DNA of 64,000 bases, taken from Clostridioides sp. ES-S-0010-02. GTDB taxonomy: Bacteria; Bacillota; Clostridia; Peptostreptococcales; Peptostreptococcaceae. How positions within the stretch are numbered: the first letter of the stretch is position 1; the number at the start of each line of letters is the position of its first letter. Location of the stretch: assembly GCA_020641055.1 (NCBI GenBank), contig CP067345.1:3341317-3405316 (forward strand), in the 5' to 3' direction. The notes beneath the pieces were generated by a model that saw only the letters and a program-made list of their open reading frames with translations, ran no database searches and had not been told where the DNA came from. Positions 26,473 to 36,695 of this stretch are shown here, in pieces. The translations under genes were made by a program, and so were the position numbers.

Positions 26473-29400
26473 TTAAATATTTGCTTCAGACTCAACACTA
26501 TTTACTTCACTACCAAATATTAAACATGCATCTTTACCATCAAACCATTTTAAAGCTGTTGCCGTTATATTTACATTTACACCAAACTTTTTGTTACGCA
26601 TAAATGATTTACAAGTATCAGTTCCATCTTTTAAACAACTCATAGGGCATTTTCTACATTGTTTATTCTGATTGTTCCATAGTACTTTATAACATAAATC
26701 ACCTACATGTGTATCTGGGGCTGACTCAAGCATCTTTTTATTGATAAATAACAGTTCATATGTGTTTCTGTCAACAACATAAGCCCATATGTCCATGTTA
26801 TCCATTACAGACTTTTGAACTTCTAAAGATTCCTCTAGCTTACTTTGGATACGCATTTTTAATAAAAACACACTAAGCGTCTTGGAAATAAATGTCAGTG
26901 TATCCACTTCATCACTGGTCCACATACGATTATATGAACATTCATCAAATCCTACAAATCCTCTAAATTCATTACCTTCTAAAATTTTACATTGTAATAT
27001 TGAACATATCCCTTGTGCTTTAAGCAAATTTTTTAAATCGCTATTGAGATTATCAACATCATTACAATAAAATAATCCATCTGCATTAAAATTTAAAAGA
27101 TAATTGCCTAAATGACCATAGTAAATATTCTTAAGATTATCAATTTCTGCTGTTATTCCTTCATTACACCATTCAAATGTATTTTTACAGTAGAGGTTAT
27201 CATCTGAGTTTTCAAATATATAGACACGACTCACATTAAAATGTTTACCCACAATATCAAGAATCAAATTTACAGCCATTTCTATATTATTTGATTCATA
27301 CAATATATCAAATATATAATTTGTAATATGTTCCTTAAAAGACCTTGCTACATTGGTATTTTCATCTGTATTTCTTGTATTTGCTATATATTGTACTTTA
27401 TCAATTTTTTTATCATACAAGGCATAACGATTCTTTCCTTTACCCTTAGCTGAATAAAGAGCTATGTCCGCATTTCTAAATAACTGCATGTAATCTGTTC
27501 CATCTTTTGGAAATCTAGCAATCCCTACACTCAAAGATATTTTATAATTATATCCTTTACCTACAAAAGACCTCTCAAACGTTTTGACCAATTCCTCTGC
27601 TTTGTTCATAATATCTTTTGTTTCAGAAATATCTTTCATAAAAACAATGAACTCATCTCCACCAATTCTTCCTACTATATCAGATGCTCTAAATAAATTT
27701 ATTAAATCACTTGCAATTTCACTTAATACAGCATCACCATATAAATGACCTAAATTATCATTTATACCTTTAAAGTCATCAATATCAATAATCATTAAAG
27801 TACCTTGTCTGTTTTTATCCAATGTTATATATTCTTCTATAAGTGCTTGTGATGCTTTTTTATTATATAAACCTGTTAGTGGGTCTTTTTCCGCTCTCTC
27901 TTTTAATTTTTCAGCTTCTCGTTTTGATTCATCAATATCAGTTAAACTACCTACAACTTTATAAGGTATTCCATTATCATCAAACAGTGTCGTTGCTTTT
28001 ATACTAAACCATGCATAAGTAGTATCTCTAACTCTAAGCCTAATCTCACACTCCTCATACTCACTTCCTGATGAAGTGAGCTTAGTTAATAAAATAAACT
28101 TATCTATATCATCATGATATATATCAACTGATTTAGTTATATTTTTCGTTGCATTTTCAGTTATAGGGTCATAACCAAATTTATTATACCAATTAGGAGA
28201 AATACTCATTTGGTCTTTTTCTATATTCCATTCAACTATAATATTTTGTGTCTGCTTTATAATAATCTCATGACGTTCTTCACTCTTTTTAAGCTCTTGC
28301 TCTAATAATTTAGCAGAAGTAATATCGACAATTACACTACATAGTACTGAGTTTCCATTTTCATCAACTATTTTTCTTCCTTTTAATAAAATCCATATAA
28401 TACTACCATCTCGTTTTTCAACTCTTCGTTCGCATGCAAATGTATCATTTACTTTAAGTTGCTTATTTATATCATCAATCATTCCAGCTCTATCATCTCT
28501 GAAAATCAGCTTGATTAATTTATTATCTAATTCATCTTCTAACTGTTTACGTGTGTATCCAATCATATTTAAATAACCTTCATTTAAATATATACTATCA
28601 AAATCATCATTTATCTCAGTTATCACTATTCCACCAACAATGCTATCATTGATAGTCTCTATTTCAAACCTTTTTGAGTCTAATTCTTCTTGTATTTTCT
28701 TGAGTTCTGTTATATCAGTTAAGACTCCCTGTATATACTCATTCCCTTTACTATCTTTTATAGATTTACTTCTATCTAAAACCCAAATTATACTTCCATC
28801 TTTTTTTACAATTCTATATTCAACTTCAATTTTATCTTGTCTTTTTAATTGATTCAAAACGATACTATTAACCTTGTCTACATCTTCTTTATAAATCATA
28901 TTTTTAAATTTATTTTTAAAAACTACATCTAAATCCTCTTCAGAATAACCTGTAAGTTCCAAAAACCCCTGACTTACATAAGTCATAGTCATATATTTAT
29001 CTTTTAAGCAGTTTTTAACACCTCCTAATATATTATCAGTAAGTGCCTTAAATTTTTCTTTTTCATTTATAATAGTCTTAGTATTGTTATTTATAATATA
29101 AGCTATATATACAACAAAAATTAATATAACTAATAATATTTCTAATGCAAATATGTATACATCATACGAAATATTATCTGACTGAATATATACTACTTCA
29201 CTTGGTACAACAGAAAAAATATACCAATCATTAATTCCAAGTGGTTGATAATTTAACATAAATTTCTCATTATCTAAATTATAGTTAGAATATCCAGATT
29301 TATCATTTTTAATATTTTCTTTTATAACTTTTAAACAATTTACTTCCTCACAATTATCCTTATTAAAAAGTTTAAATACACATGATAACATTTTACTATT

Positions 29401-30021
29401 TTCGTTTGTATTTTGAGCAATTACATCTCCATTTTTTTTGGCAATATAAACGTGTGCTTTTTTATCAAATGCAGATAAGCCTAATAATTCATTCAATTTA
29501 GTTGAATCATAAGCTCCACTTAAAACACCTGCTACTTTTCCATCTTTATAGATAGGAGTAGCTAAAACTATTATTTCTTTCTTATCAATAATGGATTTTA
29601 AAGATTCTGATATGTTTTTTTCTCCATTTTTAGCTTTTTTAAAATAATCTCTATCTTTTAAATTAGTAATAATTCCATCATTAGAATAACTTTTTCCATC
29701 CAGTGTAGAAACAGACATTCTAATTAAAGAACTTCGCTTTACTCCAGACTCCATTAAATTAATCATCATATCATTATTTATATTATCTAAATTTCCCATA
29801 AAACTAGCAATAGATTCAAGCATGTCAAATTGACCACTAAGTTTTGTCTTAAGATTAATTATGTTATGCTCCGTAAATTCTGACAAATATGTATGCGTGG
29901 TCTCTTTCAACTTATTATCCAATTTAAACTTAAACTTAAAAATAGCCCCACAGGTTAAAATAATTATAATAATAAACAAGATACTAATACCTAAAATTTT
30001 TGGCTTTAGTCTGTTCACCAT
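26473..30021 (-). CDS. Large multi-sensor diguanylate cyclase (Cache-PAS3-GGDEF-GAF-Cys PAS)
   Basis: In order, this 1,182-residue protein has TM1 (about 12-32), an extracellular dCache-type domain (to about 290), TM2 (about 295-318), three PAS domains (about 325-705), a GGDEF domain (about 715-880), a GAF domain (about 905-1055) and a terminal PAS-like domain. The cyclase motif GRIGGDEF (about 788) is intact, with an inhibitory site RASD five residues before it, so it should make cyclic di-GMP under feedback control. The terminal domain has a Cys cluster (CRKCPMSC...DTC, about 1126-1140) that could bind metal. I place the start at ATG 30021 after GAGGATG. No phosphodiesterase domain is present. 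Confidence 0.9.
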   Translation of the reverse strand: MVNRLKPKILGISILFIIIIILTCGAIFKFKFKLDNKLKETTHTYLSEFTEHNIINLKTKLSGQFDMLESIASFMGNLDNINNDMMINLMESGVKRSSLIRMSVSTLDGKSYSNDGIITNLKDRDYFKKAKNGEKNISESLKSIIDKKEIIVLATPIYKDGKVAGVLSGAYDSTKLNELLGLSAFDKKAHVYIAKKNGDVIAQNTNENSKMLSCVFKLFNKDNCEEVNCLKVIKENIKNDKSGYSNYNLDNEKFMLNYQPLGINDWYIFSVVPSEVVYIQSDNISYDVYIFALEILLVILIFVVYIAYIINNNTKTIINEKEKFKALTDNILGGVKNCLKDKYMTMTYVSQGFLELTGYSEEDLDVVFKNKFKNMIYKEDVDKVNSIVLNQLKRQDKIEVEYRIVKKDGSIIWVLDRSKSIKDSKGNEYIQGVLTDITELKKIQEELDSKRFEIETINDSIVGGIVITEINDDFDSIYLNEGYLNMIGYTRKQLEDELDNKLIKLIFRDDRAGMIDDINKQLKVNDTFACERRVEKRDGSIIWILLKGRKIVDENGNSVLCSVIVDITSAKLLEQELKKSEERHEIIIKQTQNIIVEWNIEKDQMSISPNWYNKFGYDPITENATKNITKSVDIYHDDIDKFILLTKLTSSGSEYEECEIRLRVRDTTYAWFSIKATTLFDDNGIPYKVVGSLTDIDESKREAEKLKERAEKDPLTGLYNKKASQALIEEYITLDKNRQGTLMIIDIDDFKGINDNLGHLYGDAVLSEIASDLINLFRASDIVGRIGGDEFIVFMKDISETKDIMNKAEELVKTFERSFVGKGYNYKISLSVGIARFPKDGTDYMQLFRNADIALYSAKGKGKNRYALYDKKIDKVQYIANTRNTDENTNVARSFKEHITNYIFDILYESNNIEMAVNLILDIVGKHFNVSRVYIFENSDDNLYCKNTFEWCNEGITAEIDNLKNIYYGHLGNYLLNFNADGLFYCNDVDNLNSDLKNLLKAQGICSILQCKILEGNEFRGFVGFDECSYNRMWTSDEVDTLTFISKTLSVFLLKMRIQSKLEESLEVQKSVMDNMDIWAYVVDRNTYELLFINKKMLESAPDTHVGDLCYKVLWNNQNKQCRKCPMSCLKDGTDTCKSFMRNKKFGVNVNITATALKWFDGKDACLIFGSEVNSVESEANI

Positions 30022-30775
30022 ACTCACATCCTCATTACATATAATATATTATATGTTTATATTATATCTTCCTATTTTTATACATATTTTATTTCTTCCT
30101 ATATTAGAATCAAACAACATATAGTTAAATTTATCTATAAAATTTTCATTTTACACTTCTTTTAATTATATATTAATTGATGTATAAAAATTATTCTCTT
30201 TTATAATACTTATATTAATAAATTCCTTATAATTCTTTTCATGCTTATAAATACCTCAATCAATTTTTTAAGTTCCTCTTAGATAAGATACTATTTAACA
30301 TTGTCCCACTTTAATTTAAAGATAAAATTAAACTCAATATATCCTCATTTTCAACACTTTAATTTTAATGAATATTTTAAAAATATAACTTAATTTTCTT
30401 TTGATTTTAATAAGGCTTAATAACATAGTATATACTAATTATTATTCATTATTTTTCTAATTAATCACTATACTTTTTATATAATCAATCCTGTTTCCAA
30501 ATTGAATTACCATTTTCTTAAGCTTCAACCCTATAAAATAATTATAAGCTTCATACTCATCCTTGAAACTTAGTTTCCGAATAATAATTCTAGCATGTCA
30601 CTTTAATATCCTTTTATTTTTCTAATTTTGCTCATATAACAATATAGTCTATAATAATAACAAATATCTTTTAACGCTTATTATAAATACTGTCTATATA
30701 AATTTCCATTCTAAATTATAACATACAATATTACTCTATTTCTGTTAAATGTAAATTTTTACCATATAAAAATCT
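30022..30775. other. Long AT-rich intergenic region
   Basis: Some 750 bp upstream of the large cyclase show no supported gene or riboswitch; I looked for cyclic-di-GMP aptamer motifs and saw none. A short open frame on the minus strand (30457-30597, 46 codons, with KDEYEAYNYFIG) has no start codon or ribosome binding site and may be a gene remnant. Confidence 0.4.
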
Positions 30776-30812
30776 AAAAAAAAGATAGCTTTTTAGAAAA
30801 ACTATCTCTTAT
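30776..30812 (-). terminator. Intrinsic terminator (second of a pair)
   Basis: AGATAG...CTATCT arms with an inner TTTT/AAAA pairing are followed on the minus strand by T8. It lies just beyond the next terminator and backs up termination of the serine operon. Confidence 0.65.
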
Positions 30813-30846
30813 AATTTAAAATTACTATACTATTATTTTTAATTAA

Positions 30847-30893
30847 AAATTAAAGGCTAAAAAGTAGTAGAGTTTACTTTTTAGCCTTTAATT
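30847..30893 (-). terminator. Terminator of the serC-serA-DUF1015 cluster
   Basis: Long arms AAAGGCTAAAAAGTA and TACTTTTTAGCCTTT are followed by T-rich sequence, directly after the stop of the DUF1015 gene. Confidence 0.8.
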
Positions 30894-30900
30894 TTATTAA

Positions 30901-32151
30901 TTATTCATTTATTTCGTGTAAGAATAGCCCACATCTTACCTTAGGTTCAAACCATGTTGACTTAGCTGGCATTATCTTGCCTGCATCTGCTACTTTTATT
31001 AAATCCTCAATACTAGTAGGATACATTGCAAACGCTACCTTCATATCTTCATTAACTCTTCTTTCTAATTCCTCAATACCTCTAATTCCACCAATAAAAT
31101 CAATTCTTTTATCTACTCTAGGATTTTCAATTCCTAAAATAGCATCAATCACATAATTTTGTAGTATAGAAATATCTAATGAGTCAACTGGGTCTTCTAT
31201 GTCTAATAAATTCTTATTTGCCTTCATTTTGTACCATTTATCACCTAGATACATTCCGAAAGTTCCTTTTTTGTCAGGTTTATATTTTTCTTTACCTTTC
31301 ATTTGTTCTACATCAAAATTTTCTTTTATTTTATTTATAAATTCTTTTTCATTTAAACCATTTAAGTCTTTGATAACTCTATTATAATCTAAAACCATTA
31401 GATTTTCATCTGGTGCAATCATTGCTATAAAATAATTAAATTCTTCTTTTCCAGTATAGTTTGGATTTTTAGCTCTCATTTCTTTAGCTACATTTTCTGC
31501 TGAAGCTGTTCTATGGTGACCATCTGCAATATATAAATAATCTAATTTTCCAAATGCATTTACTAAATTACATATTATATCATCATTATCAATCTTCCAC
31601 ACTGTATGCTCTATCTTGTCATCTGTTATAAAATCATATAAAGGCTCATGATTATCCATAAAATCATTTATCATATCATCTATTAATCTTTGATGTTTGT
31701 AAGTTACAAGTATAGTTCCCGTATTAGCATCACAGTATTTTATATGATTAGTTCTATCAACTTCCTTTTCTGGTCTAGTGTACTCATGTTTTTTTATTGT
31801 TCCATCTAAGCTTTCATCAACTGAAATACATGCAACTATACCAACTTGAGCTCTGCCATCCATAACTTGTTTGTATATATATATACAATCTTTTTCCTCT
31901 TTTACTAGAATTTCTTGTTTTCGAAATTCGTCCAAATTTTCTCGTGCTTTTAAATAAACTTTTTCATCATATAAATTTATATTTTCATCTAAATCAATTT
32001 CTGATTTATCTATATGCAAAAATGAATATGGATTCCCTTTTGCAATTTCTCTAGCTTCTTCACTATTCATAACATCGTAAGGAAGTGCTGCTACTTTATC
32101 TACTATATATTTATTTGGTCTAATCGCCTTAAATGGTTTAATCGTTGCCAT
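30901..32151 (-). CDS. DUF1015-family protein (possible serine/phosphoserine enzyme)
   Basis: The 416-residue protein is a full-length DUF1015 member (COG4198). The motif YIADGHHRTASA at about residue 210 looks like the DGHHR motif of ParB/sulfiredoxin-like proteins, the superfamily that includes the free-serine kinases SerK and SbnI. Other conserved-looking blocks are KPFKAIRPNKYIVDKVAALPYDV at the start and IVACISVDE. It has a TTAGGAGGA site and lies 31 bp after serA. Function is unproven; its constant neighbours and the absence of serB here hint at the last step or a side step of serine synthesis. That is inference. Confidence 0.88.
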   Translation of the reverse strand: MATIKPFKAIRPNKYIVDKVAALPYDVMNSEEAREIAKGNPYSFLHIDKSEIDLDENINLYDEKVYLKARENLDEFRKQEILVKEEKDCIYIYKQVMDGRAQVGIVACISVDESLDGTIKKHEYTRPEKEVDRTNHIKYCDANTGTILVTYKHQRLIDDMINDFMDNHEPLYDFITDDKIEHTVWKIDNDDIICNLVNAFGKLDYLYIADGHHRTASAENVAKEMRAKNPNYTGKEEFNYFIAMIAPDENLMVLDYNRVIKDLNGLNEKEFINKIKENFDVEQMKGKEKYKPDKKGTFGMYLGDKWYKMKANKNLLDIEDPVDSLDISILQNYVIDAILGIENPRVDKRIDFIGGIRGIEELERRVNEDMKVAFAMYPTSIEDLIKVADAGKIMPAKSTWFEPKVRCGLFLHEINE

Positions 32152-32182
32152 TACTAAATTCCTCCTAATTGTATAAAATATT

Positions 32183-33124
32183 TTATAATGCTACCCCTAT
32201 TAGATTGTTGAAGTCAAGAAAGTAGTCTTGAATCACATTTACAATTTCTTCTCCAATTCTTTCTTGAGCCTCTACTGTAGATGCACCAATATGAGGTGTA
32301 GGAGAAACTCTTGGGTGATTTACTAAATCTAGATTTAATGTAGGTTCTTGCTCATAAACATCTATAGCTGCTGCTGATAATTTACCCTCATCTAATGCTT
32401 TTAGTAAATCTTTTTCGTCCACCAAACCGCCTCTTGCACAGTTTATTAAATAAGCTCCATTTTTCATCTTATTTATTTCTTTTTCAGTTATTACTGCCCC
32501 CTTATTCTTATCAAAAGGTATGTGTAAAGATAAGAAATCTGCTTTTTGTAAAACTTCTTCCATATCACAGAATCTATATTTGTTAAAGCCTTGTGCTTCA
32601 CCCATTATGTCAGTATATATGACATTCATTCCTAATAGTTCTGCCCTCTTTGCAACTTCTTTTGCAATTCTTCCAAAACCTATAAGTCCTAATGTTTTTC
32701 CATTAATTTCTGTACCTTTGTATTTTTTCTTTTCCCATTTTCCATCTCTCATAGTTACATTTGCAGTATTTATGAATCTTGCAAGTACAAATAATTGACC
32801 TATTGTAAGTTCTGCAACAGATATACTGCTTGCATTTGGAGTATTCATGACTTTTATTCCATTAGCTTCTGCATATTTAACATCTATATTGTCTAATCCT
32901 ACCCCACCTCTTACTATCAATTTTAACTTTTTACCTTCTAATGCTTTGTCTATTACATCCTTAGTAACCTTAGTAGCTGAACGTACTACAAGCACATCAA
33001 CATCTTTAAGTTTATCTCCTAAAACATCTTTTTCATAAAACTCTTCTATCACATTAAAATTTAACTCTCTCAATTTTCTCGCTGCATCTTTCTCTATTCC
33101 ATCAGTAATTAATATATTATACAT
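32183..33124 (-). CDS. serA: D-3-phosphoglycerate dehydrogenase (short form)
   Basis: The 313-residue enzyme oxidises 3-phosphoglycerate to 3-phosphohydroxypyruvate. It has the NAD motif GLIGFGRIAKEVA, the catalytic Arg in NCARGGLVDE, a Glu in DVYEQEP, and the His of PHIGAST. It lacks the C-terminal ACT domain, so serine feedback is probably absent. I set the start at ATG 33124, because TTGGAGGAG lies 6 nt before; the frame could extend to that TTG, but this is the ribosome binding site itself. It lies between serC and DUF1015. Confidence 0.92.
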   Translation of the reverse strand: MYNILITDGIEKDAARKLRELNFNVIEEFYEKDVLGDKLKDVDVLVVRSATKVTKDVIDKALEGKKLKLIVRGGVGLDNIDVKYAEANGIKVMNTPNASSISVAELTIGQLFVLARFINTANVTMRDGKWEKKKYKGTEINGKTLGLIGFGRIAKEVAKRAELLGMNVIYTDIMGEAQGFNKYRFCDMEEVLQKADFLSLHIPFDKNKGAVITEKEINKMKNGAYLINCARGGLVDEKDLLKALDEGKLSAAAIDVYEQEPTLNLDLVNHPRVSPTPHIGASTVEAQERIGEEIVNVIQDYFLDFNNLIGVAL

Positions 33125-33363
33125 AACAAACTCCTCCAATTATATTCACTTAATTTTTCCAATTTTTATTTTTTAAAGTATTTTCATCACTAAAAAACTT
33201 TATTTAATTACACTTTCTATTTATATAATTTTCAAAATATTTTTTATTAAAGTCATATCAAATTTCATTAATGTTTGTTAAAAATTTAATATGTAATTTT
33301 CATAAAACACATTTTATTTTATATATTTTAAATTTAACTTAAAATACACATAATTTTGTAATA

Positions 33364-34440
33364 TTACTTATTAAAACCTAATATATCATCAATATTATCT
33401 AATAATTCTTGTACATCTTCGACAGTATAGTCACCCATATGTGAAATTCTAAAAGTTTTTTCTTTTAAATTGCCATAGCCATTTGCTATTTGGAATCCTC
33501 GTTCTTGTAATTTTGAATTTAAATTTGATACACTAATACCTTGAGTATTTTCTATAACAGTAAGTGTATTGGATAAGTGATTTTCATTGGTAAAAATTTG
33601 GAAGTGTTTTTTAGCCCAGATTCTAACTAAGTTTGCCATGTCTTCATGTCGTTTGAATCTATTATCTAGGCCTTCATCTAATATATTATCTAATTGGAAA
33701 TCTAAAGCGAACATGTGAGAAAGAGATGGTGTTGAAGGGTATTGGTAGTTTTTCTTGATTAAGTATTCATACATTTCTAACAAATCAAAATAAACTCCTC
33801 TAAAAGGTACTTGCTTAGCTCTATCGATTGCTTTTTGAGAAAATGTGCAAATAGACATTCCTGGTGGTAATCCCAGTGCTTTTTGTAATGATGTTATACA
33901 AATATCTATTCCAATCTTATCAACCTCGACTTTTATTCCACCGGCTGAACTTACAGTGTCTACACAGTAGACCACATCTTTATATTTTTTAACAACTTCT
34001 CCAATTTCTTCTATTGGATTTCTTATTCCAGTTGAAGTTTCATTGTGAGTTACGGTTATTAAATCATATTCTCCGGTAGAAAGCACCTTATCAACCATTT
34101 CTGGTGTTGTTGCCTCTCCTAATTCAACTTTAAATATATCCGCTGGGACATTATTAGCCACTGCCATTTTGTACCATCTATCACCAAAGGACCCACAGGA
34201 AAATACTGCTGCCTTTTTGGATGTACAGGAACGAATGGAGCCTTCCATTAAACCAGTTCCGGACGACGTGGATAAAAGTATCGTGTTGTTGGTATAGAAT
34301 AGTTTTTGCATTTTTTCACTTATACTTTTTTGAAGTATAGATGCATCTTTCCCTCTATGTCCTATCATTGGTGTAGCCATCTTTTCCAAGACTTCTGCTC
34401 TAACATCAATAGGACCAGGAATAAATAATTTCTTACTCAT
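33364..34440 (-). CDS. serC: Serine-pathway aminotransferase (AGT/SerC-like)
   Basis: The 358-residue PLP enzyme belongs to class V aminotransferases (serine-pyruvate/alanine-glyoxylate type), which act as phosphoserine transaminase in many clostridia. The start SKKLFIPGPIDVRAEVL and the PLP Lys of SLQKALGLPPG are typical. AAGGAGGGA precedes the ATG. It is first in the cluster and separated from serA by 239 bp of AT-rich DNA without a terminator. Its proximity to serA supports the phosphoserine role over alanine-glyoxylate transfer. Confidence 0.88.
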   Translation of the reverse strand: MSKKLFIPGPIDVRAEVLEKMATPMIGHRGKDASILQKSISEKMQKLFYTNNTILLSTSSGTGLMEGSIRSCTSKKAAVFSCGSFGDRWYKMAVANNVPADIFKVELGEATTPEMVDKVLSTGEYDLITVTHNETSTGIRNPIEEIGEVVKKYKDVVYCVDTVSSAGGIKVEVDKIGIDICITSLQKALGLPPGMSICTFSQKAIDRAKQVPFRGVYFDLLEMYEYLIKKNYQYPSTPSLSHMFALDFQLDNILDEGLDNRFKRHEDMANLVRIWAKKHFQIFTNENHLSNTLTVIENTQGISVSNLNSKLQERGFQIANGYGNLKEKTFRISHMGDYTVEDVQELLDNIDDILGFNK

Positions 34441-34795
34441 TATAATTCCCTCCTTTTTTAGTTTGTAATATGGATAGTGTGTTTACTGTCCTTATTTTTA
34501 ATATCTATAATATCAAGCTAAATTAAGTATGTCAACATAAAAATTATATTTTATATATAATTTATTTTCTATATTTTGTGAAATCATCCATTTTACACCT
34601 CATCATTAGTTTGAATTTTCTGAATTTTACCTATAAAAAAAATACACTTTTTAAATATATAAATTATTTTTTTTAACGTGTAAATTTAATGCTATTATAA
34701 GAATTTTTTTTAAGTATAGCTAAGTTATTTTTATCTTATGTTTTTCAATTTTATATTTTTTTACACATCATTTTACATAGCAAATATGTAATCAC
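34441..34795. other. serC leader and AT-rich spacer
   Basis: This holds the serC promoter (34507-34535). Inside the leader is an imperfect inverted repeat, GGATAGT/ACTGTCC (34472-34491), that could be an operator or RNA hairpin. The rest (34540-34795) is AT-rich with no supported feature. Confidence 0.5.
34507..34535 (-). promoter_or_regulatory. serC promoter
   Basis: On the minus strand TTGACA (34530-34535), a 17-bp spacer and TATTAT (34507-34512) form a near-consensus sigma-A promoter, about 60 bp before the serC start. Confidence 0.8.
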
Positions 34796-35311
34796 TTAAA
34801 TCTCAATATATTCAACTTTTTCTTCTGATTCAGCAAAGAACCATTCTTCATCAGAAAAATCACCTTCTGCTATTTGACCAATAGGCATCTTCATATATTT
34901 TCCAGTTGCTGTTACTGCTATCTCTCCATTTGGCAAAATTATTTCTCCTGTACCTTCAAATAATTTTCTATTTTCTTTAGTTATCCTTCCAACTACTTTT
35001 ATAGTAGCATCTGTTGGTACTGGCTTTTTATATTTCAATTTCAAAGATACTGTAACCCCCCATATTTGGTCATCATTTATACTTACAGCTCTTCCAATAG
35101 TCTCATCTAATATTGCAGCAGACATACCTCCATGAACTCTTCCTGGATAACTCTGATGCCAATCTTTTGTATTACAAATTGATACAAGTTCTCCATTTTC
35201 AAGTTCATAAAAATCTGCTTTTAATCCTAATTCATTTTGCGTTCCACAAACTAAACAAGATTTACTACTGTTTTGCTTTTTTAAAACCTTATATTTTCCC
35301 AAAAACTCCAT
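34796..35311 (-). CDS. PaaI-like hotdog thioesterase
   Basis: The 171-residue protein has a Cys pair in CLVCGTQNELGL and the hotdog active-site helix RVHGGMSAAILDETIG, the HGG...DE pattern of acyl-CoA thioesterases. GGAG touches the first ATG with no spacing; a TTG three codons later (35302) is better spaced, so the true protein may be three residues shorter. It is a lone gene between the serine and leucine clusters. Substrate unknown. Confidence 0.85.
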   Translation of the reverse strand: MEFLGKYKVLKKQNSSKSCLVCGTQNELGLKADFYELENGELVSICNTKDWHQSYPGRVHGGMSAAILDETIGRAVSINDDQIWGVTVSLKLKYKKPVPTDATIKVVGRITKENRKLFEGTGEIILPNGEIAVTATGKYMKMPIGQIAEGDFSDEEWFFAESEEKVEYIEI

Positions 35312-35454
35312 CTCCTAACTAATATTGACAGTCACTTAATATTCATAATACTAAAATATATTATATAATATTAATTAAATCCCTGCAAATTTCTAATAAA
35401 CAAAAATAGGCTATTTCAGCATTAAAATCTTAATCCAAAGTGTTATTTTATAAA

Positions 35455-35508
35455 AAAGCACAACGTGATTTTATGTAATTAAAATTACCTAAAATCATGT
35501 TGTGCTTT
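35455..35508 (-). terminator. Terminator of leuACDB
   Basis: The 19-nt arms AAAGCACAACGTGATTTTA and TAAAATCATGTTGTGCTTT have one mismatch and are followed on the minus strand by T6. They lie 110 bp after leuB. Confidence 0.85.
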
Positions 35509-35618
35509 AAAAATAAAATATCTCTTCTACCCTAAATATAAAACTATTTCACAATAAATTTTTTACTAATGCCCCCCATTATATGACCAAATCGTATTAT
35601 ATAAATTAAACTATAATT

Positions 35619-36689
35619 CTAAATTTCATTTACTATTAATTCTCCCATTTTCTTTGTACCAACAACAGTTCCTATACTATTATATATATCACTAGTTCTG
35701 TATCCTTTTCTAAGTACATTTTGTACTGCATCTTCAATGCATTTAGCTTCATCTTCTAGATTAAAGCTATGTCTTAACATCATTGCGACAGATAAAATAG
35801 TTGCAATTGGATTTACAATATCTTTTCCAGCTATATCAGGAGCACTCCCATGTATTGGTTCATACATTCCAAAGCTATCTTCTCGAAGTGATGCAGATGG
35901 TAACATACCTATAGAACCTGTAACCATGGATGCTTCGTCAGATATTATATCTCCAAAGATGTTATTAGTCACTATTACATCAAATTGGCTAGGGTCTTTC
36001 ACAACTTGCATAGCAGCATTATCAACATACATATGTGATAGCTCTACATCATCAAATTCTTTAGCTAAGTTCTCCATAATACCTCTCCAAAGTCTTGAAC
36101 TTTCAAGCACATTTGCTTTATCTATACTGACAAGCTTCTTCTTTCTATCTCTAGCGATTTCAAAAGCCCTTCTTCCAATTCTTCTTATTTCATTTTCATT
36201 GTATACCTCTACATCATAAGCCTCTTCAACACCATCAATAATCTTTCTTCCACGTTCTCCAAAATAAATGCCCCCTGTTAACTCCCTCACAACAACAAAA
36301 TCAATGCCTTTTTCTACTATATCTGCTCTAAGTGGTGAAGATTCCTTTATACTTTCATATATAGTTGCTGGTCTCAAATTTGCAAATAAGCCTAAGGATT
36401 CTCTCAATTTCAAAAGACCTGCTTCTGGTCTTGCATCCCCTTTACATTTATCCCACTTTGGACCCCCAACAGCTCCAAGTAATACCGCCTCGTTTTTTCG
36501 ACATATTTCAACAGTTTTATCAGGTAGAGGTTCTCCAGTTTCATCAATTGCACATCCTCCAGCCAATACATATTCACAATCAAATTTATGATTAAATTTA
36601 TAACAAATTTTATTTAAGACCTTTATACCTTCTTTTATAATTTCTGGCCCAACACCATCACCTTTTATGACTGCTACTTTACAATTCAT
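35619..36689 (-). CDS. leuB: 3-isopropylmalate dehydrogenase
   Basis: The 356-residue enzyme oxidises and decarboxylates 3-isopropylmalate with NAD. Conserved pieces include KGDGVGPEI, the substrate Arg-rich ELTGGIYFG, the metal Asp in VTNNIFGDIISDEASM, and GSAPDIAGKDIVNP. It lies 6 bp after leuD. Last gene of the leuACDB operon. Confidence 0.97.
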   Translation of the reverse strand: MNCKVAVIKGDGVGPEIIKEGIKVLNKICYKFNHKFDCEYVLAGGCAIDETGEPLPDKTVEICRKNEAVLLGAVGGPKWDKCKGDARPEAGLLKLRESLGLFANLRPATIYESIKESSPLRADIVEKGIDFVVVRELTGGIYFGERGRKIIDGVEEAYDVEVYNENEIRRIGRRAFEIARDRKKKLVSIDKANVLESSRLWRGIMENLAKEFDDVELSHMYVDNAAMQVVKDPSQFDVIVTNNIFGDIISDEASMVTGSIGMLPSASLREDSFGMYEPIHGSAPDIAGKDIVNPIATILSVAMMLRHSFNLEDEAKCIEDAVQNVLRKGYRTSDIYNSIGTVVGTKKMGELIVNEI

Positions 36690-36695
36690 ACACCA

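Noticed and set aside
30457-30597. 46-codon minus-strand open frame with KDEYEAYNYFIG
   Set aside because: No start codon or ribosome binding site and directly preceded by a stop; at most a remnant.
30022-30775. Cyclic-di-GMP riboswitch next to the large cyclase
   Set aside because: I searched by eye for GEMM-type conserved boxes and found none; the region is just AT-rich.
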